From positions 1-33,231 of the forward strand of contig CALZTP010000021.1 of the NCBI GenBank assembly GCA_945829115.1: DNA of 33,231 nucleotides, given 5' to 3'. Position numbers and translations under genes: made by a program. The notes below the pieces were generated by a model. The model had not been told where the DNA came from, did not search any database, and saw nothing but the letters and a program-made list of their open reading frames with translations. Positions 24,615-32,714 of this stretch are shown here, one piece after another (within the stretch, counting starts at the first letter, position 1; every line of letters begins with the position of its first letter). The DNA comes from an uncultured bacterium. Lineage in GTDB: Bacteria; Bacteroidota; Bacteroidia; Bacteroidales; Bacteroidaceae.

Positions 24615-25781
24615 TTAATAATTAAATTCTCCGAACTCACTCTTGATGGTTAGTGACTTCTTTCCTTCTTCTATGTGTCCAATCACTTGAGCGTCAATAT
24701 TAAACGACTTGCTGATTGCAATCACCTTCTCTGCAATCTCTGGACTGACATAGATCTCCATACGGTGACCCATGTTGAACACCTGATACATTTCCTTCCA
24801 GTCGGTATCAGAACAGTCATGAATTGCCTTGAAGAGAGGAGGAACTGGGAACATGTTGTCTTTCACAACCTTGCAGTTCTCTGATACGAAATGAAGGACC
24901 TTTGTCTGTGCACCGCCCGTGCAATGCACCATACCGTGAATCTCTGAGCGCAGTTCATCGAGAACGCGCTTAATAACTGGAGCGTAGGTTCTTGTAGGAG
25001 AGAGTACAAGCTTGCCAGCATTTATCGGAGAACCCTCTACATCGTCTGTGAGACGATACTTGCCACTGTATACCAACTCCTCTGGAACAGCATGGTCAAA
25101 GCTTTCTGGGTATTTCTCTGCAAGGTATTTCGCAAAGACATCATGGCGAGCAGAGGTGAGACCGTTGCTGCCCATTCCGCCATTATATTGCTTTTCGTAT
25201 GTTGCCTGACCAGTTGATGACAATCCTACGATAACATCTCCTGGACGTATGTTCGCATTGTCAATAACATCAGAGCGCTTCATACGGCATGTCACAGTAG
25301 AGTCTACAATAATCGTCCTTACAAGGTCACCAACATCAGCTGTCTCACCTCCCGTAGGGTATATGCCCACACCCATTTCCCTCATCTCTGAGAGAAGTTC
25401 GTCAGTACCGTTTATGATGGCAGAGATTACCTCTCCTGGAATGAGCATTTTGTTTCTTCCTATTGTGCTTGACACGAGTATGTTATCAACTGCACCCACG
25501 CAAAGGAGGTCGTCGGTGTTCATTACGATAGCATCCTGAGCAATCCCTTTCCAGATATTCAGGTCGCCTGTTTCCTTCCAGTACATGTATGCGAGGCTTG
25601 ACTTTGTTCCTGCGCCGTCAGCATGCATGATATTGCAATACTCTGGGTCGCCACCGAGGATATCAGGGATTATCTTACAGAAAGCCTGAGGATAGAGTCC
25701 CTTGTCGATATTCTTTATGGCGTTGTGTACGTCTTCTTTTGCTGCTGACACACCACGCAGCATGTATCTGTTGTCTTTCAT
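24615..25781 (-). CDS. purM: Phosphoribosylformylglycinamidine cyclo-ligase (AIR synthase) PurM
   Basis: ATP-dependent ring closure of FGAM to AIR in purine synthesis. The 388-residue protein has HADGAGTKS (53-61), the ATP- and magnesium-binding NTDDLLCVGA segment and YPTGGETADVGDLV. It is about 40 residues longer than the E. coli protein and diverged, as in other Bacteroidetes members. It lies between aroE (115 bp upstream) and prfA. purC, the enzyme two steps later, is three genes away in the same direction. Confidence 0.9.
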   Translation of the reverse strand: MKDNRYMLRGVSAAKEDVHNAIKNIDKGLYPQAFCKIIPDILGGDPEYCNIMHADGAGTKSSLAYMYWKETGDLNIWKGIAQDAIVMNTDDLLCVGAVDNILVSSTIGRNKMLIPGEVISAIINGTDELLSEMREMGVGIYPTGGETADVGDLVRTIIVDSTVTCRMKRSDVIDNANIRPGDVIVGLSSTGQATYEKQYNGGMGSNGLTSARHDVFAKYLAEKYPESFDHAVPEELVYSGKYRLTDDVEGSPINAGKLVLSPTRTYAPVIKRVLDELRSEIHGMVHCTGGAQTKVLHFVSENCKVVKDNMFPVPPLFKAIHDCSDTDWKEMYQVFNMGHRMEIYVSPEIAEKVIAISKSFNIDAQVIGHIEEGKKSLTIKSEFGEFNY

Positions 25782-25895
25782 TTCTTCTCGTTTTTTCGTA
25801 ATGGGTTTCTTTTTTTTAGGGGTGACACGCTTTTCTGTGGTTACACGTATGTTTGAGTGATTTTTCTTACGTCAGGAACGCTTTCTTGTGGAGAC

Positions 25896-26636
25896 TCATT
25901 CGTTCCAAAAGTCCCAAGAGGCGTATGCCTGGAGGAGCAGCATCTCCAATCCGTTTTTCACAGTTGCTCCTTGCTCTATTCCTTTCTTCATGAACAATGT
26001 TTCGTCAGGATTGTATATAAGGTCATAGAGGAGAGTGCGACTGTCCATTGCTTCATAAGGAAGCGGAGGGCATTCCTCTACTTTTGGATACATGCCCACA
26101 GGTGTACAATTCACTATAACGTTATACTCTTCAATCACCTGAGATGTAATTTTCTCGTATTGTATAGTATCTGCACGTTCATAGCGACTTACCTTGAGGA
26201 TTTCCAAACCTAATTTCCTCAGTGAAAAGTCAATGGCGTTCGAAGCACCACCCGTTCCGAGGATAAGTGCTTTCTTATGGAAAGGTTTCAACAGTGGCTC
26301 TATAGACTTTGTGAATCCTATGACATCACTGTTGTAACCTTTCAAATATGTTTCCTTGCCCATATGCCTTACCCTTACCACGTTCACAGCGCCAATCGCT
26401 CTGGCTTCCTCACTCAGTTCATCGAGGTATGGAATAATCTGCTGCTTGTAAGGAATGGTGACATTCAGACCACGCAGCTCCGGATTGGTGGCAAGAACTT
26501 CCTGCAGACTGTTTATCTGCGGTAATTCATATTTTTCGTATATGGCATCAATGCCTTCGTTCTTGAATTTCTCATTGAAAAATCCAGGCGAGAACGAATG
26601 TCCTAACGGACACCCTATGATTCCGTACTTATCCAT
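25896..26636 (-). CDS. aroE: Shikimate dehydrogenase AroE
   Basis: Reduces 3-dehydroshikimate to shikimate with NADPH in aromatic amino-acid synthesis. The 246-residue protein shows the shikimate-binding GHSFSP (12-17), NVTIPYK with catalytic K64, YNSD with D104, and the nucleotide-binding GTGGASNA (127-134). It is somewhat shorter than the E. coli enzyme (272). It follows purC with a 59-bp spacer. aroB, an earlier step of the same pathway, lies 3 kb away on the other strand. Confidence 0.93.
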   Translation of the reverse strand: MDKYGIIGCPLGHSFSPGFFNEKFKNEGIDAIYEKYELPQINSLQEVLATNPELRGLNVTIPYKQQIIPYLDELSEEARAIGAVNVVRVRHMGKETYLKGYNSDVIGFTKSIEPLLKPFHKKALILGTGGASNAIDFSLRKLGLEILKVSRYERADTIQYEKITSQVIEEYNVIVNCTPVGMYPKVEECPPLPYEAMDSRTLLYDLIYNPDETLFMKKGIEQGATVKNGLEMLLLQAYASWDFWNE

Positions 26637-26695
26637 AAATATAAATATGTGTATGTGTAACGTGTGTGAATAATGCTGGGCAAGAGATAAAATTA

Positions 26696-27646
26696 TTATC
26701 TTACAGTCTTGAGATACTCAGAAACGTTCTTCTCAATGCGGGCGTTGATATCGTCAACATCCTGAGCCTTGTCGAAAGTCTCTCCAGTAATGTGCTCATA
26801 GAGCTCGATGTAACGCTCTGAAACACTCTCTGCGTATTCATCGGTAATCTCTGGCATGGTCTGCCCTGGTTCGTTCATGAAGTCATGGTCTATGAGCCAC
26901 TGGCGAACAAACTCCTTAGAAAGCTGTCGCTGAGGCTCCCCCTTCTCGAACTTCTCTTCGTAGCCATCAGCATAGAAATAGCGTGAGGAGTCTGGAGTGT
27001 GAATCTCGTCAATGAGGTACACCTTTCCATCGCGCTTTCCGAACTCGTATTTAGTATCTACGAGAATGAGTCCCTGCTTAGCTGCAATCTCCTGACCGCG
27101 TGCGAAGAGCTTACGAGTGTAGTCTTCCATAATCTCATAGTCTTCCTTGGAGACAATGCCCTGAGCAATGATTTCTTCCTTAGAGATATTCAAATCGTGG
27201 CCCTCCTCAGCCTTTGTTGTTGGTGTGATGATTGGTTCTGGGAAACGCTCGTTCTCGCGCATGCCCTCTGGTAGTTTCACACCACAGATTTCTCTAACAC
27301 CCTTTTTGTAGTCTCTCCATGCGGAGCCTGTAAGGATTCCGCGGATAATCATTTCCACTCTGAATCCCTCGCAAGCCACACCAACCGTCACCTGCGGGTC
27401 AGGAGTGGCGAGTTTCCAGTTTGGGCAGATGTCGCTTGTTGCGTCAAGCATCTTTGCTGCAATCTGGTTGAGAACCTGTCCCTTGAAAGGAATACCCTTA
27501 GGGAGAATTACGTCAAAAGCTGAAATACGGTCGCTTGCCACCATTACGAGCAGGTCGTTGCCGATGTTGTAAACGTCACGTACCTTTCCGTGGTACACGC
27601 TTGTCTGTCCCTCGAATTGGAACTCAGTCTTCGTTAATGCTTTCAT
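26696..27646 (-). CDS. purC: SAICAR synthase PurC
   Basis: Joins CAIR and aspartate in purine synthesis. The start [11 protein letters not shown] gives 316 residues, the long form found in Bacteroidetes and yeast rather than the roughly 237 of E. coli. Motifs include [11 protein letters not shown] at the N-terminus, [16 protein letters not shown], and the signatures [11 protein letters not shown] and [13 protein letters not shown]. The first 23 bases overlap the end of phoH, so translation is probably coupled. Confidence 0.95.
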   Translation of the reverse strand: MKALTKTEFQFEGQTSVYHGKVRDVYNIGNDLLVMVASDRISAFDVILPKGIPFKGQVLNQIAAKMLDATSDICPNWKLATPDPQVTVGVACEGFRVEMIIRGILTGSAWRDYKKGVREICGVKLPEGMRENERFPEPIITPTTKAEEGHDLNISKEEIIAQGIVSKEDYEIMEDYTRKLFARGQEIAAKQGLILVDTKYEFGKRDGKVYLIDEIHTPDSSRYFYADGYEEKFEKGEPQRQLSKEFVRQWLIDHDFMNEPGQTMPEITDEYAESVSERYIELYEHITGETFDKAQDVDDINARIEKNVSEYLKTVR

Positions 27647-28580
27647 TATTTTTATATTTATCAAATGCTTTTACTATTTTTGTTACGAGTTTGTGTCTTA
27701 CAATGTCCTTGTCGTCCATGCGAATCATAGAAATGCCTTCCACACCGTCAAGAATCTTGATTGCCTCACCAAGTCCAGAGCGGGTGTTCTTCGGAAGGTC
27801 TATCTGGGTAAGGTCTCCAGTGACAATCATCTTTGTGTTCCATCCCATACGTGTCAAGAACATCTTTATCTGAGCCGTAGTGGTGTTCTGAGCCTCGTCA
27901 AGAATCACAACAGCATCGTTAAGGGTCCTACCTCGCATGAAAGCTAATGGGGCAATCTGGATGATGTGCTTCTCCATCATGTCCTGAAGTTTCACGGCGG
28001 GAATCATGTCCTCCAAGGCATCGTAGAGAGGCTGCAGGTATGGGTCTATCTTATCCTTCATGTCACCAGGAAGGAATCCGAGTTTTTCACCAGCCTCCAC
28101 AGCTGGTCGGGAGAGAATTATTCTCTTCACCTGCTTTTCCTTAAGTGCCTTCACAGCGAGTGCTATGGAGAGGTACGTCTTGCCAGTTCCGGCAGGTCCT
28201 ACGGCAAAGAGCATATCGTCTTTCTCAAAGGCGTCAACGAGTGTCTGCTGGTTTTGCGACCGACTCTTTATTGGTTTCCCAGAGATACTGTATACGATTA
28301 CCCCTTTTACAGAGTCTGCCTTCGTCTTCTGACCTTTCACAATATCGAGGATGTCTTCCTCTGAGATATTGTTGTATTTCAGAAGGTGTCGACGCATCTT
28401 CTCGATATTCTCTTCAATGGCGCACATCTCCTCTTCGTCGCCCAATAGTCTTAGCACGTCTCCTCTACCGTTTATTCTCAGTTTCGGATACAGTGATTTG
28501 AGCATCTGGAGATGAACGTTGTTCGCTCCGTAGAACATGACTGGGTCAATGTCCTCCAGAATAATATGCTTCTCTATCAA
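27624..28580 (-). CDS. phoH: PhoH family P-loop ATPase
   Basis: A 318-residue cytosolic ATPase with an N-terminal KH-like region and the PhoH core: Walker A GPAGTGKT (128-135), [19 protein letters not shown], and Walker [10 protein letters not shown] (224-232). Relatives are thought to act on RNA, as predicted helicase or with YbeY; the exact role is not settled. The start is a TTG at 28580. An in-frame TAA lies two codons upstream, and the usual family opening [14 protein letters not shown] begins exactly there. It leads the phoH-purC-aroE-purM run, with its own promoter upstream. Confidence 0.92.
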   Translation of the reverse strand: MIEKHIILEDIDPVMFYGANNVHLQMLKSLYPKLRINGRGDVLRLLGDEEEMCAIEENIEKMRRHLLKYNNISEEDILDIVKGQKTKADSVKGVIVYSISGKPIKSRSQNQQTLVDAFEKDDMLFAVGPAGTGKTYLSIALAVKALKEKQVKRIILSRPAVEAGEKLGFLPGDMKDKIDPYLQPLYDALEDMIPAVKLQDMMEKHIIQIAPLAFMRGRTLNDAVVILDEAQNTTTAQIKMFLTRMGWNTKMIVTGDLTQIDLPKNTRSGLGEAIKILDGVEGISMIRMDDKDIVRHKLVTKIVKAFDKYKNNESINED

Positions 28581-28683
28581 TCTTTATCTTTTTTTTCGTT
28601 AAGTTATGTTTTTATAGCCATTTTTTTATGCCGAAAAGGCATGTTCCGGCAAGAAAAAGCCATTGAAAGTTAAAAATTTTCTG

Positions 28684-28713
28684 CAAAATTACAAAAAGGT
28701 TTTTACATTCCAA
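28684..28713 (-). promoter_or_regulatory. Promoter of the phoH-purC operon
   Basis: On the minus strand TTG (28713-28711), a 19-base spacer and TAATTTTG (28691-28684) fit the Bacteroides consensus. The leader would be about 100 bases and contains a small hairpin, ATGCC/GGCAT at 28628-28642. A second box, TATTTTTG, is at 28744-28737. Confidence 0.6.
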
Positions 28714-28723
28714 TGTTTTTTTA

Positions 28724-28731
28724 TAACTTTG
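28724..28731 (+). promoter_or_regulatory. Promoter -7 box for the divergent M15-like gene
   Basis: TAACTTTG matches TAnnTTTG and lies 27 bp before the ATG at 28758. A T-run at 28700-28704 occupies the -33 position. With the phoH promoter it makes a compact divergent control region. Confidence 0.55.
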
Positions 28732-28757
28732 TGCACCAAAAATAGAATATTTTTCAA

Positions 28758-29681
28758 ATGAAGGTATCAAAAAATACATATTTGCAGTGTTTTGGCTATG
28801 TTGTCATACTTCTTGCATTGTATCGCTGCGCTGTCTTAGAGCGAAAAAACTTAGGAATGGCAGAGGGGTTGAACGATACTGTTCCTGCAGACTCCCTTCT
28901 CCTTGCTCATGTTGACACAATTTCCACTTCTGAGATATTGAATTTGGAAGAAACAGTGTCGAAAGGAAAATTGTCTTCGCGCAATTCTAAAGAAAATCTA
29001 ATAGAAAATCCGAAAGCAAATCTGAACGAAACTCAGAATAGTAATTCAGACGTAAGTCCAAAAGGAAGTGAACCTGTAGTAGCTGCTACTTCTCACTCTA
29101 ATAGGCAGCCTCATCCCATTTATAGTGTCCCTTCGTTCAAAAAAACATTCCCAGACACACAAGACGATCATCTTCAAGGTGTGAAGCAATGGGGCGTAAA
29201 GGCAGTGAAGGACCGTCAGGAGGCAGAAAAGCGAATGTCGGAACTTGTGTATATTGGTGCAAGTCCGTTCTTCTATGTAGAAAACCTCCGTCAGAGCATT
29301 CCTTATCTTGTTCCGCGTGCCGCAATCCTGCTTCATGACATTGGAACAAATTTCTTCGACTCTCTCTATGTAAAGGGAGTCCCCCTCCACAAGATCATCG
29401 TTAGCAGTGCCTTGAGAACGAAAGACGATGTCACTCGCTTGCAGAAACATAACTTCAATGCCACAGAAAATTCGTGCCATCTCTACGGCACCACGATAGA
29501 TATCTGCTACAACCGTTACCTCACCGTAGCAAACCCTGCTGGCGAAAAGCGAAGGGCAGTACAGAACGACACTCTGAAATGGATTCTCTCGGAAGTGTTG
29601 CGTGACCTTCGCAACGATGGTCGTTGTTACGTAAAGCATGAGGTCAAACAGGGCTGTTTCCACATCACTGTTAGGAAATGA
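28758..29681 (+). CDS. DUF5715-like protein, predicted M15-type zinc peptidase fold
   Basis: A 307-residue exported or membrane-anchored protein. A hydrophobic segment at about 10-26 is followed by a low-complexity Asn/Glu/Lys/Ser linker (60-115) and a folded domain from about 135. The domain has IVSSALRT (R220), SCHLYGTTID (S239, H241, G244, D248) and HEVKQGCFHITVR at the C-terminus (E295, H302). The S-x-H-x2-G-x3-D pattern, the arginine before it and the late Glu/His match the zinc-binding layout of M15 D-Ala-D-Ala peptidases. Activity on peptidoglycan is inference. I place it near DUF5715 from memory, with moderate certainty. It has its own promoter and precedes aroB by 50 bp. Confidence 0.68.
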   Translation: MKVSKNTYLQCFGYVVILLALYRCAVLERKNLGMAEGLNDTVPADSLLLAHVDTISTSEILNLEETVSKGKLSSRNSKENLIENPKANLNETQNSNSDVSPKGSEPVVAATSHSNRQPHPIYSVPSFKKTFPDTQDDHLQGVKQWGVKAVKDRQEAEKRMSELVYIGASPFFYVENLRQSIPYLVPRAAILLHDIGTNFFDSLYVKGVPLHKIIVSSALRTKDDVTRLQKHNFNATENSCHLYGTTIDICYNRYLTVANPAGEKRRAVQNDTLKWILSEVLRDLRNDGRCYVKHEVKQGCFHITVRK

Positions 29682-29731
29682 GTAGGTGCCCTTTCGGTAG
29701 CATTTTTTAGAAAAACAGAAAAACTATTTCA

Positions 29732-30817
29732 ATGGAACAGAAAGTAATCATATCAACATCCCTTGAGCAGCATATCTCAGAAGCCATTGCTGCCGTTTCT
29801 CCCGACCGTCTCTTTGTCCTTTGCGACGAGAAAACATTACAGTGTTGCTGGCCGAAAGTGAACGGTTTTGACTGTCTTCATGAGGCGAAGATGATTGTTA
29901 TCCCAGAAGGCGACAGTAACAAGACCTTAGAGAATGTTGCTTATGTATGGCAGGAACTTCAGAAGGGTGGGGCATCAAGACATTCGATGATGGTGAATCT
30001 CGGGGGAGGAATGGTAACAGATCTTGGTGGATTTGTTGCCTCCACTTTCAAGCGAGGCATTCATTTCATAAACATCCCAACCACTCTCCTCTCTCTCGTT
30101 GACGCTTCTGTAGGTGGAAAGACGGGATTCAACTTCGGAGGATTGAAGAACGAGATAGGTGTCTTCAATACTGCTGATGTCGTTGTTCTAGACACATCGT
30201 TCCTTGATACGCTCTCTTCAGAAGAACTTTGCTCAGGATATGCGGAGATGATAAAGCACGGACTTCTGAACTCTGATGGACGAATGCTTTCTGAACTGCT
30301 TGCCTTTGAAATTCTTTCCCCTGATTTCAAAGAACTTCAGAGAATGGTGGCTGAGTCGGTGGCTGTAAAAGAGCGGGTGGTTGAGATAGACCCTTACGAA
30401 AAAGGACTTCGAAAGGCTCTAAACCTCGGTCATACCTTCGGTCATGCCTTTGAGTCGTTCGGAATGTCTTGTGGAAAGCGTATCGACAATTCTTCTAATG
30501 AGGCAATCACTCCAATTCCTCACGGCTTTGCTGTTGCCTATGGAATTGTTTGCGAGCTATACCTTGCTTGCGTAAAAACTGGTTTTCCACAAGATGTTAT
30601 GAGACAGACGGTTCGTTATATCCGTGAGTGTTACGGCAAGATGCCTATTTCATGCGATGATTATCCTACTCTCTACGAACTTATGAAACACGACAAGAAG
30701 AACACTGCCGGAGTAATCAATTTCACACTCCTTTCCGATGTCGGTGCTGTGGAGATAAACCAAGAGGCTACAAAAGAAGAAATCTATGAAGCCTTAGACT
30801 TCTTTCGTGAGAACTAA
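29732..30817 (+). CDS. aroB: 3-dehydroquinate synthase AroB
   Basis: Second step of the shikimate pathway, converting DAHP to 3-dehydroquinate with NAD and a metal ion. The 361-residue protein has GGGMVTDLGGF (91-101), PTTLLSLVDASVGGKTG (116-132), and likely zinc ligands E172 (GYAEMIKHG), H234 (NLGHTFGHAFE) and H264 (PIPHGFAVAYG). The segment between H234 and H264 is about 13 residues longer than in E. coli and is hydrophilic, probably a surface loop. The ATG at 29732 follows an A-rich stretch. Confidence 0.94.
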   Translation: MEQKVIISTSLEQHISEAIAAVSPDRLFVLCDEKTLQCCWPKVNGFDCLHEAKMIVIPEGDSNKTLENVAYVWQELQKGGASRHSMMVNLGGGMVTDLGGFVASTFKRGIHFINIPTTLLSLVDASVGGKTGFNFGGLKNEIGVFNTADVVVLDTSFLDTLSSEELCSGYAEMIKHGLLNSDGRMLSELLAFEILSPDFKELQRMVAESVAVKERVVEIDPYEKGLRKALNLGHTFGHAFESFGMSCGKRIDNSSNEAITPIPHGFAVAYGIVCELYLACVKTGFPQDVMRQTVRYIRECYGKMPISCDDYPTLYELMKHDKKNTAGVINFTLLSDVGAVEINQEATKEEIYEALDFFREN

Positions 30818-30920
30818 CAAGTCTTATGGTCAAAGAATAAAACATCAGTCTCACGTCACCTCTTATGGTCGATGTCAATAGCATACATTATTTTTATAAA
30901 AGCATTAACAAAAAAATATT

Positions 30921-31724
30921 TTGAAACAGGTAAGAGCAAAGAAACAGTTGGGACAACACTTCCTTACTGACCTCGGAATAGCAAGAAGAATAGCAGATAC
31001 CGTTGACGCTTGTCCAGAGATTCCTGTCCTTGAGATAGGACCGGGAATGGGTGTCATGACACAGTATCTGAAAGAGAAACCAAGACCGTTTAAGGTAGTG
31101 GAAATAGACAAGGAGAGTGTGGAGTATCTTGCAGAACGTTGGCCGGAGTTCGTACCGCAGGTAATCTCGGGCGACTTCCTTCGTATGGACCTCCACGAGG
31201 TTTTTGACGGCAAGCAGTTTGTGCTCACAGGAAATTATCCTTATGATATCTCTTCACAGATTTTCTTCAAGATGTTAGAAAACAAGGAGTTGATTCCTTG
31301 TTGTACAGGAATGATACAGCGCGAGGTGGCTCTACGAATTGCTTCTGAGCCAGGCAATAAGGCATATGGAATCCTTTCCGTTCTTATCCAGGCATGGTAT
31401 GATACAGAGTATCTGTTCACTGTCGACGAAACGGTGTTCAACCCGCCTCCAAAGGTGAAGTCGGCTGTTATTCGCATGACTCGAAATAAAGTTACCGATC
31501 TTGGCTGCGATGAGGCTCTTTTCAAGCGTGTTGTGAAGACTGTATTCAATCAGCGCCGGAAGATGCTTCGCGTTTCTCTCAAGCAAATCTTCAATGGCGA
31601 CTGTCAGGCTCGCCCAGAGTTCTTCACTCATCCTCTCATGACCATGCGTCCAGAGCAACTTTCTGTCCAGCAGTTTGTGGAACTTACGAACCTAGTCAGC
31701 GAGGAACTGGCTTTAAGAGTATAA
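30921..31724 (+). CDS. rsmA: 16S rRNA dimethyladenosine transferase RsmA (KsgA)
   Basis: Dimethylates two adjacent adenosines in helix 45 near the 3' end of 16S rRNA, a late step of small-subunit assembly. The 267-residue protein opens with the usual VRAKKQLGQHFLTD. It has the SAM motif EIGPGMG (38-44) and the catalytic NYPY (105-108), then a C-terminal helical domain with FNPPPKVKSAVIRM. The start is TTG at 30921; no ATG or GTG is available before the conserved N-terminus. The 103-bp spacer upstream contains the direct repeat TCTTATGGTC at 30822-30831 and 30861-30870. Confidence 0.93.
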   Translation: MKQVRAKKQLGQHFLTDLGIARRIADTVDACPEIPVLEIGPGMGVMTQYLKEKPRPFKVVEIDKESVEYLAERWPEFVPQVISGDFLRMDLHEVFDGKQFVLTGNYPYDISSQIFFKMLENKELIPCCTGMIQREVALRIASEPGNKAYGILSVLIQAWYDTEYLFTVDETVFNPPPKVKSAVIRMTRNKVTDLGCDEALFKRVVKTVFNQRRKMLRVSLKQIFNGDCQARPEFFTHPLMTMRPEQLSVQQFVELTNLVSEELALRV

Positions 31725-31739
31725 AACGCTTCTTTCTCC

Positions 31740-32354
31740 ATGTATTATAGAATAAACGATCGTCTCTCCGATATCTCAGAAGACTCTCTTAACGAAATCC
31801 TATCCCGACTCCCACAGTGGCGTCAGGATGTAGTGATGAGATATAAGCATTTCTCCAAAAGGAGGGAGTCGGCAATGGCATTCTCACTCCTTACCGACAT
31901 CCTCAGGGAGGAGTATGCCATCTCCGAAGAGATTCATTTTGTTTTCGGTGAACATGGAAAGCCTTCGCTCTCTGGTTGTGAGGGCATATTCTTTAACATG
32001 AGCCATTGCAAAGAGGCAGTGGCATGTGCCGTCTCTGAACAGGAGGTAGGCATAGACATAGAGTCGCTCGGGAGATATAAACAATCCCTGGCAGAACATA
32101 CACTCTCTGCTGAAGAGCTCTCCCTTCTTTCCCATGCTTCTTTCGACGGACTCTCCCCCGAGGCGTCTAAGGACCTTCTCTTCACCATTATCTGGACAAA
32201 AAAAGAGGCTGTCTTGAAACTCCTTGGAACAGGAATAACCGACAGCCTCACAAATATTCTCTCTCAGTACACAGAAACAATAGACTTTAATACGATTATC
32301 AACATTCCTAAAAAATACGTCTGTACTATAGCGACGTTCAAAACCGAAAGGTAG
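31740..32354 (+). CDS. 4'-phosphopantetheinyl transferase, Sfp type
   Basis: Transfers phosphopantetheine from CoA to carrier proteins. The 204-residue protein has GKPSL (73-77), FNMSHC (85-90, in place of NxSHS/T), VGIDIES (103-109, metal-binding D106 and E108) and WTKKEAVLKLLGTGI (152-166, K155, E156, K160). No carrier protein, polyketide or peptide synthetase gene is near, so the partner cannot be named. It starts 15 bp after rsmA and is probably co-transcribed. Confidence 0.88.
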   Translation: MYYRINDRLSDISEDSLNEILSRLPQWRQDVVMRYKHFSKRRESAMAFSLLTDILREEYAISEEIHFVFGEHGKPSLSGCEGIFFNMSHCKEAVACAVSEQEVGIDIESLGRYKQSLAEHTLSAEELSLLSHASFDGLSPEASKDLLFTIIWTKKEAVLKLLGTGITDSLTNILSQYTETIDFNTIINIPKKYVCTIATFKTER

Positions 32355-32429
32355 TCATCTTCCAACAGCCTCAGCTTTTTTTTCATTAACAATTAGGTAT
32401 TTCTTTTTGTGCTGTCTCTCTTGATATAA

Positions 32430-32448
32430 GTGATTAATCACACCTACC
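32430..32448. promoter_or_regulatory. 12-bp palindrome next to a diverged dispersed motif
   Basis: GTGATTAATCAC (32430-32441) is a perfect palindrome and overlaps CACACCTACC (32439-32448), a diverged copy of the dispersed motif. The surrounding 360-bp stretch between genes (32355-32714) is AT-rich. Apart from this site and the control region at 32603-32707 I see nothing in it. Confidence 0.35.
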
Positions 32449-32602
32449 TAAAGACAAAAATGTATTTTTTTGCCCAGCAACATAGTTCTTGAGTTGTTCC
32501 TTTTTGCTTGATACTCCTTGCTTGCTGTCCACATAGTTTACCAGTTGCACCTTCTTTATATTCTATAAAAGCGAATCTGAACTTTGCTGCGTTATTGTTA
32601 AA

Positions 32603-32707
32603 TTACATTAGAAAAATGCGTAAATACGCAAAAATATTTTGCAATATGAGGGTTTTTGTTTATCTTTGCAACAGAAAAATGCGTAAATACGCAAAAATCT
32701 AATGTAA
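32603..32707 (+). promoter_or_regulatory. Promoter enclosed by twin identical palindromes and a 10-bp inverted repeat
   Basis: The 26-bp blocks at 32610-32635 and 32673-32698 are identical, and each contains the palindrome TGCGTAAATACGCA (32617-32630, 32680-32693). Their centres are 63 bp apart, six helical turns. Between them lies a textbook promoter: TTTG 32638-32641, 19 bases, TATCTTTG 32661-32668. Predicted transcription starts at the edge of the second block. TTACATTAGA at 32603-32612 and its exact complement at 32698-32707 enclose everything. This looks like a loop-forming operator pair for the ATPase gene that follows. A small frame through it merely translates the repeats (MRKYAKI twice). 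Confidence 0.7.
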
Positions 32708-32714
32708 AAGTCCT

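Noticed and set aside
32508..32702. 64-codon plus-strand reading frame with MRKYAKI occurring twice
   Set aside because: The protein repeat is only the translation of the two identical 26-bp DNA blocks, and the frame crosses the promoter. Codon use and hydrophobic start look non-coding.
32603..32707. Invertible (phase-variable) promoter as first explanation
   Set aside because: The inverted repeat is only 10 bp, the enclosed segment is far shorter than known invertible promoters, and no recombinase gene is visible. An operator pair is simpler. The idea remains testable with read pairs.
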